63,298 bases of DNA from Acetobacter malorum (GTDB taxonomy: Bacteria; Pseudomonadota; Alphaproteobacteria; Acetobacterales; Acetobacteraceae): contig NZ_JOPG01000012.1 of the NCBI RefSeq assembly GCF_002153605.1, positions 1 to 63,298 on the forward strand, read 5' to 3'. The position numbers and the translations under genes were made by a program. Positions 43,709-52,974 of the stretch are shown piece after piece. Position 1 is the first letter of the stretch; each line of letters starts with the position of its first letter. The notes beneath the pieces are model-generated. The model was given only the letters and a program-made list of their open reading frames with translations, did no database searches and was not told the origin of the DNA.

Positions 43709-44026
43709 TTAGCGTTCCAACGTGGCATCCGGTGCTGGCTGAGTAGATGCAGGCGCGCTCATGCTACCATTCATTTTGTCGCAGGTGGCTTTCTGCTCCG
43801 TCATGGTCGCAGTCAGCGTTTTTCCCTGTTTTTGCAGGGTTTGAATCCTGCTGCAAACTGCCATTTGCTGCTCCATACTCAGGCTTTCCATGCCCTGCGG
43901 AGCCGTCTGTTTGGGCGCTTCCTTTTTCATATCCCCCATAGTCTGTCCCGGCCCCATCTGCATCGGCTCAGCCTGTGCGACACCGGTAAATAGAAACGCT
44001 GCAACAGCAAAAAAAGAAGACCGCAT
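43709..44026 (-). CDS. Small periplasmic Met-rich protein of the copper operon
   Basis: 105 residues with a clear signal peptide (FFAVAAFLFTGVAQA). The mature part is Met-rich (EPMQMGPGQTMGDM) with two Cys (VCSRI and ATCDKM) likely to form a disulfide. No family recognised. Last gene of the periplasmic copper operon after copB, so Cu(I)/Ag(I) binding is a reasonable guess. Confidence 0.65.
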   Translation of the reverse strand: MRSSFFAVAAFLFTGVAQAEPMQMGPGQTMGDMKKEAPKQTAPQGMESLSMEQQMAVCSRIQTLQKQGKTLTATMTEQKATCDKMNGSMSAPASTQPAPDATLER

Positions 44027-44056
44027 TGAGTATATCCTTTTTATAACAAGAAAACT

Positions 44057-44872
44057 TCAGAACCAGCTCCGAATCCCCACAGTAAAACGCACTGTGCCCG
44101 TCTCGCCGCCCTGGTCATGCACAATCCGGCGGGCCTGCGTGAGATATCCGGAATAAGTGACGGCAACGTAGGGCGCGAACTTCCGCCACAACTCGTAGCG
44201 CAGGCGCAAACCGGCATCGACATCTGATAGACCCGCTCCCACCTGCCGCCCGGCATCCGACTTTGTGTAAAGATTGAACTCGGCCTGAGGCTGAAGAATA
44301 AGGCGATTGGTCAGCAGAAAATCGTAAGAACCTTCCAGCCGGGCGGCAAAACGCCCGCGGTCACTAACATACGCCGTGGCCTGCACTTCAAACTGATACA
44401 GCGCCAGCCCCTGCACACCGAACGCGCCCCATGTGCGCGTCGGGCCATCATCAATATCCGCACGCACGCCTCCCTGAAGGTTGAAGTAGGGGGAAATAGC
44501 GCGGCTATAGAGCAGTTCGTGATCCCCATCATGCAGGCGACCCCGTTCCAGCGTGCCTTCGGTTTTCAGCCAGACCTTGTTGTAGTCAGACCCATACCAG
44601 GCCTCACCATCCCAGCGGAAATCCGTCCCGCCGGGTGCGTAACGTCCTTCAAGCTCATTCATGATGCCGTGGAAGTAGCTCTCCTGATCCATGACCGGAT
44701 TGATATTGCCCAGATACACGACAGGCGTGGCAGAGGGGGCATCCGCCGCATGGTAGCGCGCGCCGGCAACATTGGACGCAGGTGCAGCCGGGGTATTGTC
44801 CGCCGCATGTCCTGGAGGCACGGCCAGCGCCGGTGCGACCAGACACGCCCCCATCAAAACAAGGCGCCTCAT
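44057..44872 (-). CDS. copB: Outer-membrane copper-resistance protein CopB
   Basis: 271 residues from the ATG at 44872, which overlaps the oxidase stop (ATGA). After a signal peptide the sequence matches the CopB/PcoB barrel: ESYFHGIMNELEGRYAP, FRWDGEAWYGSDYNKVWLK, GLSDVDAGLRLRYELWRKFAPYV and a terminal aromatic GIRSWF. The N-terminal metal-binding Met repeat seen in many CopB proteins is absent. Confidence 0.9.
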   Translation of the reverse strand: MRRLVLMGACLVAPALAVPPGHAADNTPAAPASNVAGARYHAADAPSATPVVYLGNINPVMDQESYFHGIMNELEGRYAPGGTDFRWDGEAWYGSDYNKVWLKTEGTLERGRLHDGDHELLYSRAISPYFNLQGGVRADIDDGPTRTWGAFGVQGLALYQFEVQATAYVSDRGRFAARLEGSYDFLLTNRLILQPQAEFNLYTKSDAGRQVGAGLSDVDAGLRLRYELWRKFAPYVAVTYSGYLTQARRIVHDQGGETGTVRFTVGIRSWF

Positions 44873-46662
44873 TCCACAATTACCGTGCGGAACATGCCCA
44901 GATCCATATGGAGCATCAGGTGGCAATGATACGCCCACATGCCCGGCACATCCGCCGTGACCAGATAACTCATCTGAGACCCTGGCTGCGAAATAAGCGT
45001 GTGTTTGTAGGGCCGAAAATCGCCCTGCCCATTTTCCAGTTCACTCCACAAACCGTGCAGATGGATAGGGTGCTCCATCATGGTGTCATTAATCAGCGTA
45101 AAGCGAACCCGCTCCCCTTTTTTCAGGCGGATCGGGCCGGATTCTGAAAATTTCCGACCGTTAAAACCCCAGATATACCGCTCCATATTGCCTGTCAGAT
45201 GCAAGATGATTTCGCGGGACGGAGGGCGCGGATCTGCTCCCGGTCGGGTAGCCCGCAACTGCTTGTAGTTCAGCACCCGACGGCCATTCTGTTCCAGCCC
45301 GTCACCGGGGCTGCCCAGCCGGTCAACCGGCATGACCGCCACGTTCTGGTTTTCCACATTGATGGGCGGAGGGCCGGGGTCATCGACCTCAATAGGCGGC
45401 ATGGTGTGGTTCATATGGCTCATATCCATACCGTGCATGTCCATACCCGCCATACTGCCTGCGGACATGTCCTTACTGCCCATCTCCATGCCGGACATGC
45501 TCTCACCGGGCTTCATGTTCCCCATCCCCATGTCGATCATGGTGCGCACAGGGCGCGGGTCCATCGGTGGCACCGGACCAGCCATGCCCGCACGCGGAGC
45601 CAGTGTGCCGCGGGCAAAGCCGGTTCTGTCCTCACTTTGCGCAAAAATGGTGTAAGCGCGATCCTCCTTCGGCTGCACGATCACATCGTAGGTTTCCGCC
45701 ACACCAATGCGAAATTCATCGACGGGCACAGGCTCCACATCGTTCCCGTCCGCCTGCACCACCAGCATTTCCAGACCGGGAATACGAATATCAAAAAAGG
45801 TCATGGAAGACCCGTTGATAAACCGCAGACGCACCCGCTCACCGGGACGGAACAGGCCGTTCCAGTTCGCATCCGGGGCGTGACCGTTCAGCAGGTAGGT
45901 GTAGATAATGCCGGTCACATCCGAGATATCCGTGGCCGCCATCCGCATGCGGGACCAGGCCAGCCGATCCTTCAGGGCAGCCAGAGCACTGCCCGCCTCG
46001 CGCGCTTCCTTCGGGAAAGAAGCCGCCGTGCGCTGACGGAAGACGTAGTAGTCATCCTGCATCTTGAGGTTGTTAATCATGTCCATGGGGGACACATCCG
46101 TCCATTCGGACAGCAGGATGACATAGTCCCGGTCACACGCATTGGGGTCCGGATGGATGGGGTCAATCACCACCGCCCCGTAAAGCCCCTGCGCTTCCTG
46201 CATGCCGGAATGACTATGGTACCAGTATGTGCCGCTTTGATGCAGCCTGAAGCGATAGGTAAATGTCTCACCGGGTTTAATACCGGTAAAGCTCAGGCCC
46301 GGGACCCCATCCATTTCCGATGGCAGACGAATACCGTGCCAGTGGATAGACGTATCCTCATGCCTGAGCGTGTTGGTGACATTCACCGCCACAGTATCCC
46401 CCTGCCGCCAGCGCAACACAGGGCCGGGCACCGTGCCGCCAATGCAGGGAGCGTTCAGAGCCTTATGGTCAATTTCAATATGGGTGCGGCCAACTCGCAG
46501 ATCCCACGTTGCCGAAGGCTCTGCCGGGATAAGACCGGCAGGCAATGCGGCACTCGCAGAACGTGCCGGATGTGGAAGCGCTGCCATCAGGCCGCCAGCC
46601 CCCACCCCCGTCACAAACCGACGACGTGTCAGGCCGCCCCGTAAACGGGACGAAGAAAACAT
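44869..46662 (-). CDS. pcoA: CopA-type multicopper oxidase (copper resistance)
   Basis: 597 residues with a Tat signal (GLTRRRFVTGVGAGG) and all four copper-binding boxes: HWHGIR, WYHSHSG, HPIHLHG and HCHLMLHMD. A Met/His-rich insert around residues 370-425 (MSGMEMGS, MDMHGMDMSHM) binds extra copper. It oxidises Cu(I) in the periplasm. It belongs to a minus-strand operon with a His/Met-rich protein upstream and CopB downstream. The name copA is also used for this family; it is unrelated to the ATPase. Confidence 0.93.
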   Translation of the reverse strand: MFSSSRLRGGLTRRRFVTGVGAGGLMAALPHPARSASAALPAGLIPAEPSATWDLRVGRTHIEIDHKALNAPCIGGTVPGPVLRWRQGDTVAVNVTNTLRHEDTSIHWHGIRLPSEMDGVPGLSFTGIKPGETFTYRFRLHQSGTYWYHSHSGMQEAQGLYGAVVIDPIHPDPNACDRDYVILLSEWTDVSPMDMINNLKMQDDYYVFRQRTAASFPKEAREAGSALAALKDRLAWSRMRMAATDISDVTGIIYTYLLNGHAPDANWNGLFRPGERVRLRFINGSSMTFFDIRIPGLEMLVVQADGNDVEPVPVDEFRIGVAETYDVIVQPKEDRAYTIFAQSEDRTGFARGTLAPRAGMAGPVPPMDPRPVRTMIDMGMGNMKPGESMSGMEMGSKDMSAGSMAGMDMHGMDMSHMNHTMPPIEVDDPGPPPINVENQNVAVMPVDRLGSPGDGLEQNGRRVLNYKQLRATRPGADPRPPSREIILHLTGNMERYIWGFNGRKFSESGPIRLKKGERVRFTLINDTMMEHPIHLHGLWSELENGQGDFRPYKHTLISQPGSQMSYLVTADVPGMWAYHCHLMLHMDLGMFRTVIVE

Positions 46663-46693
46663 GCTGAAAAATCCAAACAGTCACACGCAACAC

Positions 46694-46716
46694 CCCGTTC
46701 CCCAGTAGGAAACGGG
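46694..46716 (-). terminator. Hairpin between two copper operon genes
   Basis: CCCGTT (46694-46699) and AACGGG (46711-46716) with extra CC/GG pairing inside form a stem in the 75-base gap before the oxidase gene. There is no T-run, so it may tune mRNA stability or attenuate rather than terminate. Confidence 0.3.
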
Positions 46717-46737
46717 ACAGAGGACGCCTGTCAGCGC

Positions 46738-47133
46738 CTAGCTGTTCAGAATTCTGGGGGGTCTCAGTGGAGGAAGCCAGTCAGCTCCGGCAAACCCTGT
46801 TTGTGCCGACATGCTGAAAGGCTGCGCTTTCCCAAAAGAGCGTAAACCCGGATACAACGCTTCCGCAGGAGCGGGAATATCTGTCGCGGCAACATGGACA
46901 TGGCAGCATTTGTCACCATGCGGCATAGGGTGAGCATCAGGATGCGTCATCATGCACTGCCCATCATCCATCGCGTCCGCATCGGAGCAGATGGTGGCCA
47001 TGTGATGCATCATGGCATGATGCGCCTGCGCTTCTCTCTGGGCCTGTGCAGGGGAAATACCCGCCAGCAGCCCCACCTGCATCAGCAGGCAGGCCAGCAG
47101 ACCAATCCATATCCGGGCCTGTGTCCTGACCAT
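46738..47133 (-). CDS. Small exported His/Met/Cys-rich copper-operon protein
   Basis: 131 residues with a signal peptide (GLLACLLMQVGLLAGISPAQA). The mature N-terminus is metal-ligand rich: AHHAMMHHMATIC, CMMTHPDAHPMPHGDKCCHVH. The C-terminus ends WLPPLRPPRILNS, a Pro-rich tail seen on DUF2946-like small proteins of copper loci. First gene of the periplasmic copper operon, with a CsoR-type site 45-67 bases upstream. Periplasmic copper binding is inferred. Confidence 0.65.
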   Translation of the reverse strand: MVRTQARIWIGLLACLLMQVGLLAGISPAQAQREAQAHHAMMHHMATICSDADAMDDGQCMMTHPDAHPMPHGDKCCHVHVAATDIPAPAEALYPGLRSFGKAQPFSMSAQTGFAGADWLPPLRPPRILNS

Positions 47134-47177
47134 TCAGGGCTCCTGTGCTCAGACGCGAGAATGCAAACGTATCGCCC

Positions 47178-47200
47178 TTCATACCCATGGGGGGAATAAA
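47178..47200 (-). promoter_or_regulatory. CsoR-type operator before the periplasmic copper operon
   Basis: TTCATACCC (47178-47186) and GGGAATAAA (47192-47200) form imperfect arms. Aligned with the site at 40318-40340, both are 23 bp and agree at 15 positions, nearly all in the outer arms. Shared between two copper promoters, it is a good candidate regulon site. Confidence 0.5.
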
Positions 47201-47308
47201 CGAAAAGCCTTTTCTCCAGATGATCAGCGACAGGTTATCCGCGTGACAGCCTCTTCTCTCGTCCGCAGACGCACGCTCAGCACACCTCATCCCTGCCTTG
47301 ATTTTAAA

Positions 47309-48769
47309 TCAACTGGCCTGTGTGCTTCTCTGTTTGCGCAACGGGGCCGTCATGGCTTCCGGCTTCAGCAGATCCGTCAGCAGATCGGGGGACATCGGCA
47401 CACGCTCCTTCAGCACATCGGCCACCAGCCGGTTCTCAGCCAAAGCCTGTTTGGCTATGGATGCGCACAGCTCATACCCGAGCACTGGTACAAAGGCAGT
47501 AATAATGCCGATACTGTTCTGAACCTGCTCCAGACACCGCTCTTTGTTCGCACGAATCCCGCGCACGCACTTTTCGGCCAGAACCTCGAAGGCGTTGTTC
47601 ATCATCTGAATGGAATCCAGAATGCAGTAGCCCATGGCGGGTTCAAACGCATTCAGCTGGAGCTGACCGCCTTCCGCACAGAATGAGACGGTTGCATCAT
47701 GCCCGATCACCATAAAGGCCACCTGATTGACCATTTCCGGAATAACCGGATTGATCTTACCCGGCATGATGGACGAGCCAGCCTGTGCAGCAGGCAGAAC
47801 AATTTCCCCCAGCCCGGCACGCGGCCCGCTGGACAGCAGGCGCAGGTCATTCGCAATTTTGGAGATCTTGATAGCCAGTCGCTTCAAGACACTTGAGCAG
47901 GTCACAAACGCCCCGACATCAGATGTCGCTTCAATCAGGTTGTCAGCCTGCTTTAGTGGAAAACCACACAGATCAGACAAATGGGCCGTTACCAGTGCGC
48001 CATAACGTGGGTCACAGTTAATCCCGGTGCCGATCGCAGTCCCACCCAGATTGATTTCAGAAAGCTGCGGCACCAGTCCTTCAACAGCGGCAATTTCCTT
48101 CCGCAGAGTTCCGGCATAAGCTTTAAACTCCTGCCCCAAAGTCATCGGAACAGCATCCTGCAACTGTGTGCGGCCTATTTTCAGGACAGCCTTAAATTCT
48201 TCAGCTTTTTCCTCAAACGCATTCACCAGATTTTTCAGAGACGGCAGGAAAGAGCGCAAAGCAAAACAGACGGAAATTTTAACAGCTGTCGGATACACGT
48301 CATTGGTGGACTGAGACATGTTCACATCATCATTCGGATGCAGACTGTCATATTGCCCGGCCTGAAGGCCTGATGCCAGAAGCCCAACATTCGCCACCAC
48401 TTCATTGGCGTTCATATTGGTTGAGGTTCCAGCCCCGCCTTGCAGAACATCGACCTTAAAATCTGTTAAATATAACGGAAGGTTCTGACTAATTTCCTGA
48501 CAGGCCTTTTCAATCATCACAGCCTTTTCCGGCGATAGATAACCCAGCTGGTGATTGGCCAAAGCCGCTGCCTGTTTGACCAGAACTAGGGCTTTGATGA
48601 GATCGGGAAATTTTCCTATCGGCGTTCCTGTTACCGGAAAATTGTCGACCGCACGCGCAGTATGCACACCCCACCTTGCATGACGGGGCAGAACATAGGC
48701 ACCCAGACTATCCCGTTCAGTCCGCTGCATCTTGTCACTCTTCGGATCGACACTGTTTTTATAAGACAT
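47309..48769 (-). CDS. aspA: Aspartate ammonia-lyase
   Basis: 486 residues of the fumarase/aspartase superfamily. The signature loop GSSIMPGKINPV is intact, with TSTNMNANEV, MSQSTNDVYPT and RTQLQDAVP completing the three conserved regions. It splits aspartate into fumarate and ammonia in the cytoplasm. GTSTNMNANEV with aspartase-like context favours AspA over fumarase. Neighbouring amino-acid genes (aminotransferase, pxp-like) suggest amino-acid catabolism. Confidence 0.93.
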   Translation of the reverse strand: MSYKNSVDPKSDKMQRTERDSLGAYVLPRHARWGVHTARAVDNFPVTGTPIGKFPDLIKALVLVKQAAALANHQLGYLSPEKAVMIEKACQEISQNLPLYLTDFKVDVLQGGAGTSTNMNANEVVANVGLLASGLQAGQYDSLHPNDDVNMSQSTNDVYPTAVKISVCFALRSFLPSLKNLVNAFEEKAEEFKAVLKIGRTQLQDAVPMTLGQEFKAYAGTLRKEIAAVEGLVPQLSEINLGGTAIGTGINCDPRYGALVTAHLSDLCGFPLKQADNLIEATSDVGAFVTCSSVLKRLAIKISKIANDLRLLSSGPRAGLGEIVLPAAQAGSSIMPGKINPVIPEMVNQVAFMVIGHDATVSFCAEGGQLQLNAFEPAMGYCILDSIQMMNNAFEVLAEKCVRGIRANKERCLEQVQNSIGIITAFVPVLGYELCASIAKQALAENRLVADVLKERVPMSPDLLTDLLKPEAMTAPLRKQRSTQAS

Positions 48770-48799
48770 CAGGACAGCCTTCCCGTCTCCGTTTTTTCC

Positions 48800-48853
48800 A
48801 AAAAAAACTGCCGCAGACCTGTCACCATATTCTGGTTAACCGATCTGCGGCAG
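48800..48853 (-). terminator. Rho-independent terminator of the TonB receptor gene
   Basis: On the minus strand, CTGCCGCAGA (48853-48844) pairs with TCTGCGGCAG (48817-48808), a perfect 10-bp stem with a 26-base loop, followed by eight T (48807-48800). It lies 55 bases after the receptor stop. Confidence 0.75.
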
Positions 48854-48907
48854 CGCGCTCATACCCTTAAATTTACAGCGTGTGCCATGGCGCACACTTA
48901 TCCAGCG

Positions 48908-51391
48908 TTAAAAATCCAGAGAGGTTTTGACGTAATACATGCCACCGCTAAACCCATAAGGAGAGTAGGACGCATATTTAGCCAAACCCTGCTGCGTGTT
49001 GGCAATGGAGTGCGGCACACGTGTCGGGTGCTTGTTACCAACGTTGTTGGCGCCCACCCCCACAGTCCAGCGCGGAAGAATTTTATAATCAACTTCCAGA
49101 TTGGTGATGAACCCCGGATTCTGCTGGAACGGCACAGCCCCTGCCCCGGTGGGAGCAGCCATATAGACAATGGACCCATAACGCAGTTCCTGCACGGAAG
49201 CAGACCACTTCCCACGGGTCCAGTTCATGCTGATCTGTTCACGGTTTTTCGGAGCGGAATGCAGAACCATCATCTTGGTGTATTCATTCACCAGATCAGA
49301 TTTTGCAGACCGGATTTCGTTATCCGAGAAGTTAATCCCCATCGCAAACCGGAACTGACCAAGCTTTGCCGGATGCAGGGTGTAATCAGCGCTAAAGTCA
49401 CCGCCAAATGTCTGCGTGTTATACAGGTTGGCATAATAGGAAAGTGATGTTGCACTTTCCAGATTTGCGCTTTTCAGAAGAGCCAGAAGCTCAGAATCAT
49501 TCTGGTTGACCGAATAGGTCTTGGTGCTGCCCATTCTGCCGTTAATGGCAATATAATACAGGTTCCCCGTTACGTGAAAATCATCAACCGGGGTCGCATC
49601 AAAACCAATAGAATAGCTGCGGGAATATTCACCCTTCATATTCCCTGCGCCAAGATATTTGGCAATGGCGCTGCTGGCCGGAATCTGGTCAACCGTATAA
49701 CCGGGATATGGTGCTGAATAGAAATAAGACAGCGCACCCAGTGTTGGGGGACGATAGCCGGTATTGATATTGGCACGAATAGCCCAGCGTTTGTTGAAGT
49801 TGTAGCGGGTTCCAACAGAGCCGGTTTCAACTGTAGCAATATTATTATAGCTGCCTACACGGCCACCCAGCGTCCATTCCCATTTCTTGGTGACGTAGAA
49901 ATCAAGATTGACGTTACCTTCATAAACATCACGGTTCTGGTACGTCGCTGCCATCGGAACGTTACCCGGATGGTCAGTCGCCCCCATACCGCTCCAGGAA
50001 GACGCCTCACCTTCAACCATCTGGAAGGTATCGTGACGATATTCACCACCAAACCGCAGATTGATCGGCCGCGGCGCCCAGTCCGGACGGAATGAACGGG
50101 ATCCACGCAGACCCGCCGTCAGCTGTGTGGCAATAGAGGCGCCATCATAGAAGGATGTTTGCGTACTACCGGGAATAGAAACGTTTTCGGAATTCGTGGT
50201 GCTGTAATTCTGCTTATCCCGCGCGTAGGTCACATAAGCATCCCACGCAAAACCGAACTTGCGCGCCTTGATGCCGTTATCCGTCTCAAAATCAAGCTGA
50301 TCCATAGCAATATAAGGCTGGTTGCCATCAGGATACAGATCGGGATTGATCCACTCATCCGAGCTGGTGTTAGCCCGGTAGGTTTCCGGCACGTTTGCAC
50401 GACGATGAGAGAAGGTGGACGTGCTATAGAAATTAAAGCCACGCGCCATCGGCACAGACATATTTTCGCTAATGGTTTCCAGCGTAGATTTGGGAATACC
50501 TAAGCCACGCTGAACATTACGATTGGCTGTTTCATTTCTGGAATCATCAAACAGTTTCCCATAAAAATCGCCACCGCGCGTAGTGGGGAGCTGATGGGAA
50601 ACCTGTGCAGCAAGGTCAAGATAGCCGCCATTACGACCCAGAGCCATGCCGTAATTGGCAGAGCCATCCAGAGCCTGACCATCACCAGCATAATAGCCGC
50701 TATTTTTAAAATTGATGCTTCCACCATGCGTATCGTGCTTGAGCACAATATTCACGGCACCCGCAATGGCATCCTGCCCATACAGAGCAGACGCACCTTC
50801 TGTCACAACTTCAATATGATCAATGGCGGAAACCGGTATCAGAGAGATGTCAGCCGGTTCACTCCCCCAGTTGGTGCCAGAGTTTGAGTTAAAATTCGCA
50901 CCAATATGACGGCGATGACCGTTAACCAGAATGAGCGTGTCATCCGGGGACTGACCACGCAACTGCATGGTCTGCACAAAGGAGCTTGCACCACCACCGG
51001 GAAGAGCTGCCGTTGTAATAGCCGGATTTGCCTGTGCCAGAGCAGACAAGACGTTTGTCTGGCCAGTTTTCAAAAGTTCTGCACCAGTCACGACAGTTAC
51101 CTGCGTGGTGCTGTGCTTAGGTGTTGTGGGAGAAAAGACGGAACTGCCAGAATGACCGCCCACTTCGATGGATTCTTCACCACCCTGCAATGGGGTCGGT
51201 TTTGAACGCTTACGTGCAGGAGCAGCTTTTACAGAGGCCGTTTTGGTCGCTTTTGCCTTTTTTACAAAAACTTTCTGAGGCTTTTCTGTTGGAGATGCGG
51301 CACTTGCTGCAAAACTACTTCCTGCCGGAACAAGAGCACCGAACGCCACACTCGCGACGAGTGACAATTCAAATTTCGATATTCTGGCCAT
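48908..51391 (-). CDS. TonB-dependent receptor
   Basis: 827 residues. A signal peptide is followed by a Lys-rich linker (KKAKATKTASVKAAPARKRS), then a full plug (TTQVTVVTGAELLKTGQTNV, LRGQSPDDTLILVNGHRRH, IEVVTEGASALYGQDAIAGAVNIVLK) and a barrel ending in Phe (VKTSLDF). The plug type resembles receptors of the large oxidised-sugar or peptide class rather than siderophore receptors. It lies alone between terminators, next to an MFS gene. Ligand unknown. Confidence 0.92.
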   Translation of the reverse strand: MARISKFELSLVASVAFGALVPAGSSFAASAASPTEKPQKVFVKKAKATKTASVKAAPARKRSKPTPLQGGEESIEVGGHSGSSVFSPTTPKHSTTQVTVVTGAELLKTGQTNVLSALAQANPAITTAALPGGGASSFVQTMQLRGQSPDDTLILVNGHRRHIGANFNSNSGTNWGSEPADISLIPVSAIDHIEVVTEGASALYGQDAIAGAVNIVLKHDTHGGSINFKNSGYYAGDGQALDGSANYGMALGRNGGYLDLAAQVSHQLPTTRGGDFYGKLFDDSRNETANRNVQRGLGIPKSTLETISENMSVPMARGFNFYSTSTFSHRRANVPETYRANTSSDEWINPDLYPDGNQPYIAMDQLDFETDNGIKARKFGFAWDAYVTYARDKQNYSTTNSENVSIPGSTQTSFYDGASIATQLTAGLRGSRSFRPDWAPRPINLRFGGEYRHDTFQMVEGEASSWSGMGATDHPGNVPMAATYQNRDVYEGNVNLDFYVTKKWEWTLGGRVGSYNNIATVETGSVGTRYNFNKRWAIRANINTGYRPPTLGALSYFYSAPYPGYTVDQIPASSAIAKYLGAGNMKGEYSRSYSIGFDATPVDDFHVTGNLYYIAINGRMGSTKTYSVNQNDSELLALLKSANLESATSLSYYANLYNTQTFGGDFSADYTLHPAKLGQFRFAMGINFSDNEIRSAKSDLVNEYTKMMVLHSAPKNREQISMNWTRGKWSASVQELRYGSIVYMAAPTGAGAVPFQQNPGFITNLEVDYKILPRWTVGVGANNVGNKHPTRVPHSIANTQQGLAKYASYSPYGFSGGMYYVKTSLDF

Positions 51392-51545
51392 CGCATCACC
51401 CTGACATCCGGTCGGATTAAGAAACTTATCTGGTTTTCTTATGATACGTTTCCGTTATGTTTTGGCGTCATATTGAATATTGATATGTTGCTTTCAGAAG
51501 TAATTTTCTGGTGGGTTTAACAACATAAACCCCTCTTCTCGATAT

Positions 51546-51599
51546 AAAAAAATCCCCCGCACAACCACACATGGTCCTCCGGGGGGATTCATATCCAGA
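51546..51599 (-). terminator. Rho-independent terminator of the MFS gene
   Basis: On the minus strand, AATCCCCC (51599-51592) pairs with GGGGGATT (51558-51551), followed by a run of T (down to 51546). It follows the MFS stop by about 30 bases. Confidence 0.75.
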
Positions 51600-51627
51600 A
51601 AAACTCAATGAAAATTATCTTGAAAAA

Positions 51628-52848
51628 TTATTCCATAACAATCGGCTTACGCACGGTCATCAAGGAAATCAGGCCAGCAACAATCAGAGCAACCGCGCAC
51701 AGATACCAGGCCATGTTAAAGTTCCCGGTCCAGGCAACGATGTAACCCGTTAGAATCGGAGCCGTCAGACCAAAAGCGTTACTGAATGTTAGTGTGACAC
51801 CGGTTACTGATCCGATTTTCTGGCCGTCCTGCAACATATCGGCCAGCATGGCGGTGTTTGCCCCGTTCGCCGCAATCAGGCAACAAAGAGAAAGAGACAA
51901 CACTGCCAGAATCGGCATTTCTTCATGAAAGAACGGAAGAAAGCCAATCATCGCGCTCCCGATAATACAAAACGCGACAATAAACCGCCGATGGCTGGGG
52001 TCGGTATTCCTGCGGAAAACAAAATGCTCTGCCACGCGCCCCAGAAACACCGCGCCGACAGCCCCCAACACATAGCATCCTGCTGTGCCACTTCCGGAGC
52101 CCAGAACATTCAGATGTAGTTCATGAATCAGATAAAAGGGTACCCAGGACATTAGCAGAAAGTTCAGAAAATTCTGTGTGCACTGCACAACAAGAATGCC
52201 GCAAAATGTGGAAGAGCGGAACAGAGACAGCACTTCTGAAACGCGAATAGGGCGAACACGCGCCTGCGTGTCTGATTTTTCCGGGTTTCTGTAAAGCAGC
52301 CACCATGCAAGCGCCCAGAGCAGCCCAACAATACCGAGCGCCATAAATTCAAAACGCCAGCCCACTTTTGCAATCAGGTAAGCTCCGGCAATTGTGCCGC
52401 CAGCAAGCCCAATCTGCATGCCCGTCAGCAGGACCGTCATGACGGTGCCACGCTCCTGCGGTTTGGCCCAGTTGCGAACAATGGTTGCGCCCACACCAAA
52501 TGTTGGCGCTTCTCCCACGCCAAGCAGCATACGCGTCAAAATAAACTGCGTCACATTCCGGGTCATGCCGCCCAGAATCATTGCGCAAGACCAGACGGAA
52601 ACCGCCAGACTCCCCACAAGGCGCGCACCAACACTATCCAGCAGAATGGTCGAGGGCAGATTCAGCACAAAATAAGACCAGAGAAAACTGGAGGAGACCC
52701 ATCCCATCTGAACAGATGAAAGCGAAAATTCCTGGCCAAGATCAGGCAAAGAAATGGAAAGTGCCGCACGATCCCCATAACTGATGACATACATCAGAAA
52801 AATCATGCCAAAAAACACGTATCGTGATGAGTCTGCGTTCTTGTTCAT
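51628..52848 (-). CDS. MFS transporter, anion:cation symporter (ACS) type
   Basis: 406 residues from the ATG at 52848 (GAAGGGTG upstream). Twelve hydrophobic helices; the ACS-family start is clear (YVISYGDRAALSISLPDLGQEFSLSS, MGWVSSSFLWSYF). Such transporters carry hexuronates, sugar acids or other organic anions with protons. It lies downstream of the DMT and pxp-like genes on the same strand, so it may take up their substrate. Confidence 0.87.
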   Translation of the reverse strand: MNKNADSSRYVFFGMIFLMYVISYGDRAALSISLPDLGQEFSLSSVQMGWVSSSFLWSYFVLNLPSTILLDSVGARLVGSLAVSVWSCAMILGGMTRNVTQFILTRMLLGVGEAPTFGVGATIVRNWAKPQERGTVMTVLLTGMQIGLAGGTIAGAYLIAKVGWRFEFMALGIVGLLWALAWWLLYRNPEKSDTQARVRPIRVSEVLSLFRSSTFCGILVVQCTQNFLNFLLMSWVPFYLIHELHLNVLGSGSGTAGCYVLGAVGAVFLGRVAEHFVFRRNTDPSHRRFIVAFCIIGSAMIGFLPFFHEEMPILAVLSLSLCCLIAANGANTAMLADMLQDGQKIGSVTGVTLTFSNAFGLTAPILTGYIVAWTGNFNMAWYLCAVALIVAGLISLMTVRKPIVME

Positions 52849-52974
52849 CGCTTGATCACCCTTCAAACCTTCTGCCTTGAAAGGCACCCTGGCCTTACAC
52901 AGCCCACCCGTCTTTTTTTACGATAACGGAACATTACGATTACACCATACCTTCGGTGCTTTTTTACGGATTTT

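Noticed and set aside
45199..46644. 481-codon plus-strand open frame antisense to the multicopper oxidase
   Set aside because: His/Arg-rich shadow of a GC-rich gene with strong homology on the other strand; no independent support.
52940..52970. CACC/GGTG hairpin with T-run between MFS and DMT genes
   Set aside because: It is oriented as a plus-strand terminator, but both flanking genes are on the minus strand, so it would serve no obvious transcript; stem only four to five pairs.
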